Counted from the stretch's first letter, positions 1-7,861 are shown. The stretch: DNA of 15,271 nucleotides from CAZICM01 sp964537685 (GCA_964537685.1 CAZICM010000106.1:1-15271), one strand, 5' to 3'. Numbers and translations: made by a program. The notes: a model not told the origin generated them from the sequence alone.

Positions 1-430
1 TGCCACTCGGGGCGGCAGTCGCCAGTGGTGTTAAAGCGGCGGGGCATGGGCGGAGAGTGCGGCGATGGGTGCTGGATGTCAAGATTTAATTTAGGAAGTG
101 CGGCGGGGCGAGGTGAGCGCTTACCAATGCCTCGGATAAAGTGCGGCGGCTCAAGGTAAACCCTCACCAGAGGTCCAAGTAAAGTGCGGCGGCTCAAGGT
201 GAAGCCTCACCAAAGGCTCAAGTAAAGTGCGCCGGGCCAAGGTAAGCCCTCACCAAAGCCCCAAGTAGAGTGCGGCGGCTCAAGGTGAGCCCTCACCAAA
301 GCCCCAAGTAAAGTGCGCCGGGCCAAGGTGAGCCCTCACCAGAGGGTCAAGCAAAAAAATTGGGGAATGGTTAGGGATTTTTATAACAAAGCGCGGGAAA
401 AAGAAGGCTATCTCAGCTCAGCATTCGCCC
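1..430. other. Intergenic region left of the first gene
   Basis: I see no credible coding region here. The only organised content is the 43-bp tandem repeat array at 96-353. Before it, 1-95 contains GC-rich sequence with scattered repeat-like bits, such as GAGTGCGGCG at 55-64, that may be decayed units. After it, 354-430 is the short stretch that follows the stop codon of the minus-strand gene at 431. I saw no convincing rho-independent terminator for that gene. An open frame running rightward from 313 starts inside the repeats and then lies antisense to the minus-strand gene, so it is not credited. Confidence 0.7.
96..353. repeat. Six 43-bp tandem repeats
   Basis: Units begin at 96, 139, 182, 225, 268 and 311, and every unit is exactly 43 bp with no indel. 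Most start AAGTGCG and carry a core of the form GGTRAG-N2-CTCACC. The core is a near-perfect dyad; the units at 268 and 311 have the perfect form GGTGAGCCCTCACC. The first unit (96-138) is the most diverged and reads GGTGAGCGCTTACC. Two sub-types alternate before the core, GGCGGCTCAAGG and GCCGGGCCAAGG, and both can pair with the AGCC/GCCC on the right as a short hairpin. This could be a minisatellite or a multi-site protein-binding array. Function is unknown. Confidence 0.93.
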
Positions 431-1126
431 TCAAGGCGTTGCCGGCGAGCCCCCGGCGGAAGCGCTCTCCCCCTCTTCCTCGTCATCGTCGGCATCGTCC
501 CCCTTGGATTCATCCCATGCAAAAAATGCCTCCACCCATGAACGCGGATAACCCTTCGCCTTTGCAAGTTTCAACAGGTCCGCGTAAGTATTGGTCCGAA
601 GCGTATTCACGCCCTCTTTGTATTCCAGCACTTCATTCCGAATTCCCCCATTGGCACCCATGGCCTTCGAGCGATTGTCCAGCGCGGTGATGGCCGCTCC
701 CGCTCTTACCCCCAGCTCGACACCATAGGGGGAAAGAATATGGTCGCTCGGTAATTTCGCGACCTCGGGCACAATAAAGCTCAGCGTCGTTTCGGCCTGC
801 TTGCGGAGGGGAGCGCTAATAAAGCGGCTGGGAGCAACCTTTATCCATTGCTCCAGCAAGAAAGCGGCGACGCCCTTGGCGACATTCACAAAGTTGGTGG
901 TAAAGATATCGAGGCGGGAATTGGTAACAGTGACAACGGCCTGGGATCGGACGATATTGCGCCGGCCTTCACGTTCTTTGTTAAACACGGGCGTCCAATC
1001 GGCGATACATTGCTGAAATGCTGGGGCAAGATGCTGAGCATCTGGGTCTGCGGAGAGGGAAGCCTCGGAGGAATCGAGCCGATCGAGATAGTGCAAAAGG
1101 CTACGTGAGAGAGGGATTTGTCGCAT
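431..1126 (-). CDS. Hypothetical protein, 231 aa, acidic C-terminal tail
   Basis: I do not recognise the family. The product begins MRQIPLSRSLLHYL, is mostly predicted helical without a membrane segment, and contains a conserved-looking stretch NTLRTNTYADLLKLAKAKGY followed by PRSWVEAFF. It ends in a strongly acidic tail (DDADDDEEEGE) and a Gly/Ser/Pro end. The frame stays open further upstream, but that part is Pro/Ser-rich and lacks a ribosome site. The ATG at 1126 has AGGAG at 1136-1140 with 9 nt spacing, so this start is chosen. It stands alone, with its own promoter candidate and the 43-bp repeats behind its stop codon. It is probably cytosolic. Coding status is well supported by the start signals; function cannot be assigned. 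Confidence 0.75.
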   Translation of the reverse strand: MRQIPLSRSLLHYLDRLDSSEASLSADPDAQHLAPAFQQCIADWTPVFNKEREGRRNIVRSQAVVTVTNSRLDIFTTNFVNVAKGVAAFLLEQWIKVAPSRFISAPLRKQAETTLSFIVPEVAKLPSDHILSPYGVELGVRAGAAITALDNRSKAMGANGGIRNEVLEYKEGVNTLRTNTYADLLKLAKAKGYPRSWVEAFFAWDESKGDDADDDEEEGESASAGGSPATP

Positions 1127-1453
1127 GATGGTATTCTCCTGCACCCTGTTGGGTGTGTATGGGTGGATGGAAGCGAAGATAGGGTTGAAGCGGGAGGAGT
1201 ATGGGCTTGGGGGCGGGGAGCTGTCAAGGGTAAATGTATTTTGAGGGCTGGATGCGGGATTGGATGGGGATTTTTGATGGATGAGCTGGGCAGGCAGAGG
1301 GGAGGGCGGCGAAGCGGAAGCGCCATTAGTCGAGGCGGGCGGGGAAGGCAATCGAAAAAGTGGCGGGGAGAAAAAAATTTTTTTGGAACGATCTCTTTGG
1401 CCGATTGGAAAAGATGCTGGACATCCTTCGAATATTTTGGATATAGATATCGC
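1127..1453. other. Intergenic region with promoter and palindromes
   Basis: This 327-base gap separates the minus-strand 231-aa gene from the plus-strand antitoxin remnant. It holds the SD sequence (1136-1140) of the minus gene, a small hairpin CACCC-TGTT-GGGTG at 1142-1155 that would lie in its 5' leader, a minus-strand promoter candidate at 1198-1227, and a perfect A7T7 palindrome at 1371-1384. The plus-strand reading frame open through this gap is low-complexity Gly/Arg-rich and is not believed to be coding. Confidence 0.6.
1198..1227 (-). promoter_or_regulatory. Sigma70-like promoter for the 231-aa gene
   Basis: On the minus strand a perfect -35 box TTGACA (1227-1222) is followed after 18 bp by CATACT (1203-1198), which matches 4 of 6 positions of the -10 consensus. 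Transcription would start near 1190 and give a leader of about 65 nt that includes the CACCC/GGGTG hairpin and the AGGAG ribosome site of the gene starting at 1126. Confidence 0.55.
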
Positions 1454-1591
1454 ATGAGAATCAAAACATCGGTGAGCCTGCCCGAGGAAGTAGTCGATGA
1501 AGAGAACGCCCGGGATTTAGAGATCATCAATCGGCGGGCGGATTTTCTGAATGAAGAAGCGAATGATGTCCTTGGATATCAGGTTCCTCTG
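1454..1591 (+). pseudogene. Internally deleted RHH/MazE-type antitoxin remnant
   Basis: The reading frame starts MRIKTSVSLPEEVVDE, the typical N-terminal strand of a ribbon-helix-helix antitoxin. It then jumps at once to ARDLEIINRRADFLNEEA and NDVLGYQVPL, the typical C-terminal toxin-binding tail of MazE/VapB-like antitoxins. The middle of the family (roughly 30-40 residues holding the second helix of the DNA-binding fold) is missing, apparently by an in-frame deletion around 1499-1510. The frame then runs past the expected stop, right after YQVPL, into unrelated sequence. No MazF-like toxin follows; BrnT does. I read it as a dead antitoxin left from an older module. The family call rests on recognised motifs, not on a search. 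Confidence 0.65.
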
Positions 1592-1721
1592 TTGGGAGGT
1601 GCCAAGCATTTCGGTGCGGGATGTGGGCGACGCGCCCGCATGAATGACGAAAAAATTCTATTGACCGCAAGGAGAGAGTATGAAATGAGCACATGCAGTC
1701 ATTGCTCACCAGTGTTGCACG

Positions 1722-1994
1722 ATGATTATCGAATGGGATTCCAAAAAGGCCCGAGCCAATCTCCGAAAGCACAAAGTGTCTTTTGCAGAAGCAGCGACAG
1801 CACTCCGCGATCCTATGAGCGCCACAGGCCCCGACCCCGATCATTCGATCGGTCAAGAACGATATATCACGTTCGCGATGTCATCCGCGGGGCGTCTGTT
1901 GGTCATTTCACATACAGATGATGCGCAAACAATTCGAATCATCAGCGCTCGCCTAGCGAGTCGGAGAGAGCGAAAGATCTATGAAGAAGGATAA
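1722..1994 (+). CDS. brnT: BrnT-family ribonuclease toxin
   Basis: The 90-aa product fits the BrnT family in length and motifs: the N-terminal EWD..KA..N..KH.VSFAEA pattern, then the DP, the DPDHS, the GRLLVISHT strand, and the C-terminal IRIISARLASRRERKIYEEG signature. BrnT toxins are RelE-like fold endoribonucleases that inhibit translation and are neutralised by BrnA. The conserved Arg/Glu/His/Asp positions look present, so the toxin is likely active. The start at 1722 begins MIIEWD, as is usual for the family; the upstream ribosome site is weak. It overlaps the antitoxin gene by 14 bp, the standard toxin-first order of this type II system. Confidence 0.92.
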   Translation: MIIEWDSKKARANLRKHKVSFAEAATALRDPMSATGPDPDHSIGQERYITFAMSSAGRLLVISHTDDAQTIRIISARLASRRERKIYEEG

Positions 1995-2250
1995 ACGTTC
2001 GCAAGCCAAAAGCGATGAGATCCGGCCTGAATACAAGCCGGATGATTTTCCAGCGAAGATGGCGAGAGGCAAATATACAAAGCGTCTGAAGGAAGCATCC
2101 AATGTGGTGGTGTTATCACCTGAGGTTGCGGCTGTTTTTCAGACCGATGAAGAAGTAAACAATGCCTTGTTATCATTGATCAAGTTGGCGAAAGCAACCA
2201 TGGGTCCGCGGAAGCGCGGAGGTGGGCGTTCAAAGACGCGGGCGGCATAG
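1981..2250 (+). CDS. brnA: BrnA-like antitoxin
   Basis: The 89-aa product has the common antitoxin core SDEIRPEY..DDF, then RGKYTKRLKEASNVVVLSPE with VAAVFQTDEEVNNAL after it, and a basic C-terminal tail. This matches the antitoxins that accompany BrnT and other RelE-like toxins, with a C-terminal ribbon-helix-helix-like dimerisation and DNA-binding region. Its role would be to bind and silence BrnT and to repress the pair's promoter. Translation starts inside the last codons of brnT (14-bp overlap), with GGAGAG about 13 bases ahead of the ATG, so the two are translationally coupled. The precise antitoxin subfamily is uncertain; pairing by position is strong. Confidence 0.85.
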   Translation: MKKDKRSQAKSDEIRPEYKPDDFPAKMARGKYTKRLKEASNVVVLSPEVAAVFQTDEEVNNALLSLIKLAKATMGPRKRGGGRSKTRAA

Positions 2251-2318
2251 TGAGCGGGGGAGTGCTCGGGGAGGTGCCGCCGCAGGAACAGAAGCGAGGC
2301 TTTTTTGTTAGGTGTGGG

Positions 2319-5051
2319 TCAGGGGGCTTCTGGGGAGGCGGCTTGAAGGGCGGCGCGTTGCTCCAGCAGGCGCTCGCACCATGCTTGGAGGTCTTGCTGT
2401 TGGGTGGCGCTGAGGCCCAGATTTTTGGGGTCTGGGGTCTGTAGGTGTTCGCGAATTTTTGTCAGCATATCGATGTGTGTACCCTCGCCATGATACCATG
2501 AGCGGCATCTATCCGATATCAAAAGCCATGCCTCCGATACGGGTTCGGTGCGCCACTCCCACAGGATAGGCCATAAGCGTAACAAGACCCCATTCGGAGC
2601 GAATGCTACTATTTCGTTCTCATCTGCAATGAGAACATCAATAATCTTCCCCGCTACCATAAAAGGCACGCAGGAACGATAGGAAGGAAACGCTGTTATC
2701 CATTGCTCAATGGCATCCCGCGGCTCATTTACGCTTTTGGGGGAACAATCTAACAAGGAAAATGAAAGAACCGCCACCTCGGCTTCAGACAAATGTTGAA
2801 GGCCCCTAATCATATCCAAGGTCACGCAACTATCACTGAATCCCAAAGCCCAGAACAAGCTCACGGTCATAGCATCCCGCGTATCCTTTCTGTTCAAAGG
2901 CAAGTCCTCAGGTTTAAGAAGACCTGAGCGTAGCCAATCGGCCAATGCCGCTATCAGTGTCTTCCCTGAAAAACCCAGGAGATGGGTTGACGGTATGTCC
3001 AATTGTTGGTACACGGCGGCTGGCAGCGCTGGTGATTGAGCTATTACTGTAGTTCCATACCCCGCTAACCAATGAGCCTTTACTAGGCGCAATACAAGAG
3101 CACGCCGCTCCTGATGCTCCAATCGATCGCCTTGATCATGGAGCAGCGAGTAGGCAAGCACGCGATCTTCATCGCTTCCCCCCGTCAGCTCGCCGATAAA
3201 GTCCTCCAGTTCGCGGGGGCTCGTCTTGCCCGCCCAAAAAAACAATACCGCCATCCAAGTATCTTTATGCCGATTGCGCCATAGCTCCTGTCGGTCCAAT
3301 CTTCGCCCATCCGGCAGCCGGGTGCTACCTTCGCAGACCAGCTCGGCCATCAAAAATTCCCCGATGGTCTTATGGGTAAAAGACCAGGCTCCAGGGCCTT
3401 GCAGCAATCCCGTGCGCTCCCGAAGCGCTGGCAAGAGCCGGTCTATTTCCTCATCCAGCCCAAATTTATTCAACGCCTCGCCCACCAGCCGAGCCATCGT
3501 GGCATCGTTGACTTCATTGATGCCCTCGATATGGAAATGAAGCGCAATATACGAAAGCACGCGCCGCTTGTCTTTGTCCGTAAGTTTGGTTGCCCGCGCC
3601 TCAATGCCCAGACCCGAATCCCTTAAGCCAAGCATCGCCCCAATATAGCGCTCATACAGGTCTACTCGGCCGCTGGGCAGCTTCCTATCCCGATGATGAA
3701 CAAAGAGAAGCGTTCCAAGCATTAGCGGGGTTTCCGCCAACCCTCTTAGGCTGGGATCGGATAAAAAGGTTTGCGCCATCGCGTAAGCATCCACATTTCG
3801 ATCCGAGGCAGAGAGCTCGCCTTCAGGGAGATAGCGATGCCAGCGTTCGATAAACTCAACAATGCGAGGCTGATCAAAGGGCCGGATGTCCCATTGTTTC
3901 CAAGACTTTGGTAAACGAAGAAGATGGCCGCTCTCCAAGGGCCGCGACGTAATCAGCAGGGATGTCTTGCCTGCGACAGTCCCAAGATCGCGGATCCATT
4001 GTTCAACGGCATCCCGTCGGGCCTCGGGTACCTCGTCAAATCCATCCAGAATTAAGGCCAGCCCAGCCGACTTATACCAGCGCCTCAAGACATCATCGGT
4101 GAGCGCATCGCGCAGGTGAGGCCCCGCAAGGCCGCGGAGGATCTCCAGCAGGGATTTTTGTTCGATATCCCGAATCTCGCGCAGGCGCAGCACCACCGCC
4201 AACCGTAGGGGTTTTGCCTGAAGCAGCTTCGATTGAATCCATCGAGAGCAAGTGGTCTTTCCGGCTCCCGCGCTGCCATGCAGAACATTCCGGGCGTCCG
4301 GCTCTGTGAGCCCCTGAAGAATATCCTTTTCTTCACCGAAGGCGAGACGATCGCGTCCCCGCCGCTCAATTTCGGGCACAACAAAATGATCGCTTAGCGA
4401 GCCTTCCAAGCTGCGCTCGGGCCGCAGCGGTGAAAGATCCAACCGCATCAATGCCTGATTGAGCAAGGTCTGGGCAAATTCCCGCCGCAAAATCTCGGCC
4501 GCGCGCTCCTTTCGATCGCCCAGTGCATCGACAACGGCTTCCGGGAGCCCGGCGACCTTGGCGCCCATGGAGCGAAGCTCTTCGGCAAGCTGGGTGAGAC
4601 GCTTAAACTCTTCTCGAAAGCCTTCCGCTTGCCATTGTGCGAGGGCAATGCGCGATCCCGCAAGAAAATGCGCCACTTGGGGAAAGAGAAGAGTATAATA
4701 TTGGCTAAGTCCCTCGTCCCGAATAGCTTGGGGAAGCTCGCCTCCCGGATGATGCTGATCAAAAATACGGGCTCCATCGAGATCGCCGGCGAAAAAGCGC
4801 TGAGGATCATCGGCGAGGGGCTGAAGCTGTTCGCATAGAATGGTGATCAGCAATTCTTTTTGAGTATCGCTTAATTTCTCCGCGCGAAGATACTCGTCCA
4901 TCTGTTCGATAATGCGATCGACGGCATCCTCGACCAAACGGCCCATGCGGCGCTTGGTCTTTTCATCCTTGAGTTTTTCGCCCAGCGCGCGGGTGCCGAG
5001 CGAGACGGCGACTTTGCTAATGCTGTTCGCGGCGAATCCGAAGAAGCTCAT
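2319..5051 (-). CDS. NACHT-domain NTPase (bacterial NLR-like)
   Basis: This 910-aa protein is a STAND NTPase of the NACHT type. Counting from the ATG at 5051, it has an all-helical N-terminal region of about 250 residues without a recognisable catalytic effector, Walker A GSAGAGKTT at about 259-267, Walker B LALILDGFDEV at about 331-341, and a sensor strand SLLITSRP at about 364-371. The NACHT-typical ETPLMLGTLL helix comes next, then the FTHKTIGEFL motif and a long helical C-terminal sensor-like region. Bacterial NACHT proteins are known to oligomerise on sensing phage and to cause abortive infection. Here that role is an inference helped by the adjacent BrnTA. A TTG start at 5072 would add seven residues; the ATG is preferred although neither has a strong ribosome site. 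It appears to be monocistronic. Confidence 0.9.
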   Translation of the reverse strand: MSFFGFAANSISKVAVSLGTRALGEKLKDEKTKRRMGRLVEDAVDRIIEQMDEYLRAEKLSDTQKELLITILCEQLQPLADDPQRFFAGDLDGARIFDQHHPGGELPQAIRDEGLSQYYTLLFPQVAHFLAGSRIALAQWQAEGFREEFKRLTQLAEELRSMGAKVAGLPEAVVDALGDRKERAAEILRREFAQTLLNQALMRLDLSPLRPERSLEGSLSDHFVVPEIERRGRDRLAFGEEKDILQGLTEPDARNVLHGSAGAGKTTCSRWIQSKLLQAKPLRLAVVLRLREIRDIEQKSLLEILRGLAGPHLRDALTDDVLRRWYKSAGLALILDGFDEVPEARRDAVEQWIRDLGTVAGKTSLLITSRPLESGHLLRLPKSWKQWDIRPFDQPRIVEFIERWHRYLPEGELSASDRNVDAYAMAQTFLSDPSLRGLAETPLMLGTLLFVHHRDRKLPSGRVDLYERYIGAMLGLRDSGLGIEARATKLTDKDKRRVLSYIALHFHIEGINEVNDATMARLVGEALNKFGLDEEIDRLLPALRERTGLLQGPGAWSFTHKTIGEFLMAELVCEGSTRLPDGRRLDRQELWRNRHKDTWMAVLFFWAGKTSPRELEDFIGELTGGSDEDRVLAYSLLHDQGDRLEHQERRALVLRLVKAHWLAGYGTTVIAQSPALPAAVYQQLDIPSTHLLGFSGKTLIAALADWLRSGLLKPEDLPLNRKDTRDAMTVSLFWALGFSDSCVTLDMIRGLQHLSEAEVAVLSFSLLDCSPKSVNEPRDAIEQWITAFPSYRSCVPFMVAGKIIDVLIADENEIVAFAPNGVLLRLWPILWEWRTEPVSEAWLLISDRCRSWYHGEGTHIDMLTKIREHLQTPDPKNLGLSATQQQDLQAWCERLLEQRAALQAASPEAP

Positions 5052-5170
5052 ACTCACAAACGCACGATACAATCATCGGTGGATGGACATCCAGTGAAAA
5101 GATGATGGCGCTATTTTTTCTAAAAAAGTCCCTTACACATCCACCCCGGCTCCCTATCTCAGCATACCCC

Positions 5171-5584
5171 CTAACTCCGCAGCGCAATCCTCAAGAGCTC
5201 CCGCACATTCTTCGGACAATCAATATCATCGCTCTCATCCGCCCAGTGAAATTCGCTAAACTCTTCATTGGGATGCACCGCAAAGCTGTTGACCTCCGCC
5301 ACAAAACAAAAATTCATATGTAGCCCCTTCGAACCCGCTTGATGCTCTTCATACCCAATAAAACCCGGCGGTGTGCCATCCACTCCCCCAGCTTGAGCCT
5401 CAAAACGGCCTTCCAGTCCCGTTTCCTCCAACAGTTCGCGCCGCGCCGCTTCCAGCGGTGTCTCGTCAGGCATCAGTTCGCCCCCTATCGGTAGCCATAA
5501 TCCTAGGCGCTTGTGCTTTATCAATAAGACCCGCCCGCGATGCCGGGCAAAAACCGCTACCGAAAACGCTTTTCGTTTATTCAT
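5171..5584 (-). CDS. Nudix hydrolase
   Basis: The 137-aa product is a single Nudix domain. The Nudix box GX5EX7REUXEEXGU is complete: G-ELMPD-E-TPLEAAR-RE-L-L-EETGL. The preceding WLPIGGEL strand is typical. Such enzymes cleave nucleoside diphosphates linked to another moiety using Mg2+ held by the box glutamates; the substrate cannot be read from the sequence. The ATG lies in ATGAATAA, so the gene overlaps the stop of the upstream Tim44-like gene by 8 bp with GAGG just ahead, which suggests translational coupling. It is the last gene of the TPM/Tim44/Nudix operon. A functional link to the two membrane proteins is not obvious. Confidence 0.92.
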   Translation of the reverse strand: MNKRKAFSVAVFARHRGRVLLIKHKRLGLWLPIGGELMPDETPLEAARRELLEETGLEGRFEAQAGGVDGTPPGFIGYEEHQAGSKGLHMNFCFVAEVNSFAVHPNEEFSEFHWADESDDIDCPKNVRELLRIALRS

Positions 5585-7238
5585 AGGCCTCGTCTTGTTC
5601 TATGCGGCTAAGCACCCAGTCAAATTCTCCGGTGCTCACTTTGGCTTTGCAATAGGTGCAGTTGCCCGTGCTGTTGACGTTCATCGGGGCTCCGCAATTG
5701 GGACATTCAGGGGTCATGCGGGGCTGGCCCGTCCGCGATGAGCCCCGTATCAAGGTCCAGTATTCGCTATATGCACGCTCTTTGCTCTTTGAGCCCGATA
5801 CGATATTCCCTTGGCTGTCTACTGTATAGTCGAATCCGCTCGCGAAGACCCGTACCGTGATGGCATCGTAATAGCGGTCAGAGACAATGCGCGATAAATG
5901 TATGCCGGCGATTCGCGCGTTTTCGCTGATGTTGCGCAGCCCAGCCTGCTTGTAGGTGTCTATCCAGTAGCTTTGGGCTTGCATCAGCGAGTCGCTTAAG
6001 TAGGGCCGCATTTGTAATAAATCTTGTTCCGTCCACGCTTTTTGGAAGGTGTTGAAGATCAATTGTACGCGGCCGGTAAATGCATTCCACGATTGCGCAG
6101 GATCTTTTTGTACCAGGCTTAGCCAGGCTTCTTTAACGTCGGGATCGGTAATGGTCGGGGCGTCGGTGCCCACTTCCACGGTATTGCCCGTCAGTATGGG
6201 TCCGCGCTGTTTGCGCTCTTTGACGTAGATATGATCGACCACCCAGTCAAATTGGCCGCCAATGATGTTTTGATTGCAATAGGTGCAGGTGGTGCCCCGG
6301 ATGGCTTGAAGAGGGCCGCCGCAGTTGGGACAGCCAAAGATTTGAGCCTTTTCAGGCGGCCGCGATTGAGCGCTCGCCCGCCGTTCCAATATCCATGTTT
6401 CTACGGCGTAATAGCTTTGAGGACGGCCTCCTTCGGGCGTTTCCGTGTAATTGCTTTCAAATTCAATCGTGGCTTGCACTTTGCCACCGGGGCTGGCTTG
6501 GAATTCTGTCATCACGTATTTCATCGAGCCAATGACGATATCCGTGACGCTATGCTGGCCAAGCGATGCGAGCTGTTGGCGGGGACCCGCGTTTAAATAG
6601 GGCGCGAGTAAATTGAGTTTGCCCGCCGAGCTTCGGGCTCTATGCGCTTCGGCATAGAGGGCATATAAAAAATCTTCGAATAAAACCAGCGAAAATTGAG
6701 GATCGGCGCGGCGCAGGGTTTGAAGCTGTTTGCGCGCCGATATGCGGGGCTTGGGCCGGCGTTCCTCGGCTTCGAATTCGTCGAGGGCTTTTTGTATCGA
6801 TTTGGGTAAATTGCCCGAGCTGCTATAGCCTTTTCGCTTATTAAATCCTTCCGAGACATAGGAGTAGGCGAGGATGACCAAAATAATGATCACCAAGGGA
6901 ATGCCTACCACGGGGATTTCAATGACCAGCCATACTAAAAAGAAAATTAAATCGATAATACTGCCGTCGCCGCCGCCTCCGCCGCTTCCGCTGCCTCCGG
7001 AGCTGCCGCCGGAGCTGCCTCCAGAGCTTCCGCCCGAGCTTCCGCCCGATGAGCCGCTGCCATAGCCTTGGCCTCCGCCGGGACGGGCTAATGCGATCGA
7101 ATTAAATAACAATACAATGAAAAGAGCTAGCAGCGCCGAGGCTTGATAGGGATGGGCGCGCACCCATTGAAGCAACAGGCGGAGCTCATTCGCGGCATGG
7201 CGTACAAAGCCCGTCAGAAGACGCAATATCCGTTTCAT
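5577..7238 (-). CDS. Tim44-like membrane protein with two zinc ribbons
   Basis: The 553-aa product has a hydrophobic segment at about 31-50, a Gly/Ser repeat linker at about 53-92 (GGS/SGG units), a second membrane segment at about 93-126, then two soluble Tim44/SnoaL-like domains (about 165-288 and 370-498). Each soluble domain is followed by a four-cysteine ribbon: C303, C306, C318, C321 and C512, C515, C527, C530. Each ribbon has the form CPNCG...CTYC and is followed by a similar FDWV tail, so the domain-plus-ribbon unit seems duplicated. Proteins of this kind occur next to TPM-domain proteins in proteobacteria; their role is in the envelope but poorly defined. Start and stop overlap the neighbouring genes (4 bp and 8 bp), marking a coupled operon. 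Confidence 0.85.
   Translation of the reverse strand: MKRILRLLTGFVRHAANELRLLLQWVRAHPYQASALLALFIVLLFNSIALARPGGGQGYGSGSSGGSSGGSSGGSSGGSSGGSGSGGGGGDGSIIDLIFFLVWLVIEIPVVGIPLVIIILVILAYSYVSEGFNKRKGYSSSGNLPKSIQKALDEFEAEERRPKPRISARKQLQTLRRADPQFSLVLFEDFLYALYAEAHRARSSAGKLNLLAPYLNAGPRQQLASLGQHSVTDIVIGSMKYVMTEFQASPGGKVQATIEFESNYTETPEGGRPQSYYAVETWILERRASAQSRPPEKAQIFGCPNCGGPLQAIRGTTCTYCNQNIIGGQFDWVVDHIYVKERKQRGPILTGNTVEVGTDAPTITDPDVKEAWLSLVQKDPAQSWNAFTGRVQLIFNTFQKAWTEQDLLQMRPYLSDSLMQAQSYWIDTYKQAGLRNISENARIAGIHLSRIVSDRYYDAITVRVFASGFDYTVDSQGNIVSGSKSKERAYSEYWTLIRGSSRTGQPRMTPECPNCGAPMNVNSTGNCTYCKAKVSTGEFDWVLSRIEQDEAYE
6979..7060 (-). repeat. Gly/Ser-coding 12-bp tandem repeat
   Basis: Short repeated units of the type GAGCTGCCGCCG (plus strand) encode the SGGSSGG linker of the Tim44-like protein. 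Slippage here would change the linker length in frame. Confidence 0.7.
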
Positions 7239-7861
7239 GAGCGCACCTCGTCGCCGAGTTCGTTGATATCGTCGGGCGCGCGGGGAAGGGTTTTTCCTGC
7301 GATCGGTCCGAGTTCTTTTAAGGCGGCGAGAAAGATGTCGGCCGATTCGCCGCGCCTTAAAATGCCGCGCATCTTTTGAATGTGTTCGGCAAAGGCGGGG
7401 CCCAGTTTTTCTTCGGCGGCGCCTATATCGCTGACGAGTTCGAGCCTTCGTTCAAAGGCCGAGACAAATATCAAAATGCCGGTGCGGCTCTTGGTTTTTG
7501 AAAGGCCGAGCTCGTAGAAGGCGGCGCGGGCGGCTCTTTTGACGCTGGCATCCATGCGTTTCGCCGGCAGAACAAGGCGTTTGTAGGGCGCGGCCCACGC
7601 CGAAAAGAGCGTGCCGGCAAGAAAAAGAAGCGTCATTTCCAGGGGAAAATAATCGCTGCGAAAGGGCGCGGGATGAAATAAAAAGACGCACAATCCCGCG
7701 AGCGCGCAGATAAAACCCGTTAGAAAATCGGCGTCCCGGTACGTGTCCGAGCGATCGTGGAGCGCGACGACAAGCTCGGCGCTGGTATGGCTTTCAAAGG
7801 CTGAAACGGCTTCGCCGGTAGCCTTTCGGGTTTCTGGGGTGAAATACGAGCGGATGCTCAT
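7235..7861 (-). CDS. TPM-domain membrane protein
   Basis: The 208-aa product has the TPM-domain pattern: an N-terminal helix, SAELVVALHDRSDTYRDAD, then two membrane segments inserted at about 46-62 and 75-92, then the second half of the fold with RTGILIFVSAFERRLELVSD and a C-terminal helical region. This split arrangement with two inserted helices is a known variant of the TPM (Psb32/YgcG-like) family. The soluble part would face the cytoplasm or the periplasm; a phosphatase or chaperone role has been suggested for relatives but cannot be shown here. Its stop overlaps the next gene's start in ATGA. It is the first gene of the operon, and there is no clear ribosome site ahead of the ATG at 7861. 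Confidence 0.88.
   Translation of the reverse strand: MSIRSYFTPETRKATGEAVSAFESHTSAELVVALHDRSDTYRDADFLTGFICALAGLCVFLFHPAPFRSDYFPLEMTLLFLAGTLFSAWAAPYKRLVLPAKRMDASVKRAARAAFYELGLSKTKSRTGILIFVSAFERRLELVSDIGAAEEKLGPAFAEHIQKMRGILRRGESADIFLAALKELGPIAGKTLPRAPDDINELGDEVRS

Noticed and set aside
96..353. CRISPR array
   Set aside because: The whole 43-bp unit is repeated; there are no unique spacers between constant repeats and no cas genes nearby.
313..690. Plus-strand frame of 125 codons
   Set aside because: It begins inside the tandem repeats, is Pro/Arg-rich, and lies antisense to the better supported 231-aa gene.
1118..1453. Plus-strand coding region upstream of the antitoxin remnant
   Set aside because: The frame is open but Gly/Arg-rich low complexity, and overlaps the promoter and leader of the minus-strand gene. 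Only the part from 1454 has family-like sequence.
2290..2309. GAGGC followed by six T residues as brnTA terminator
   Set aside because: Only a weak four-base CTCG/CGAG pairing is visible; not convincing enough to list.
5112..5127. T6/A6 palindrome downstream of the Nudix stop side as a terminator
   Set aside because: There is no GC-rich stem. It lies upstream of the NACHT gene and downstream of the Nudix stop, but its pairing is A/T only; it was left unassigned.
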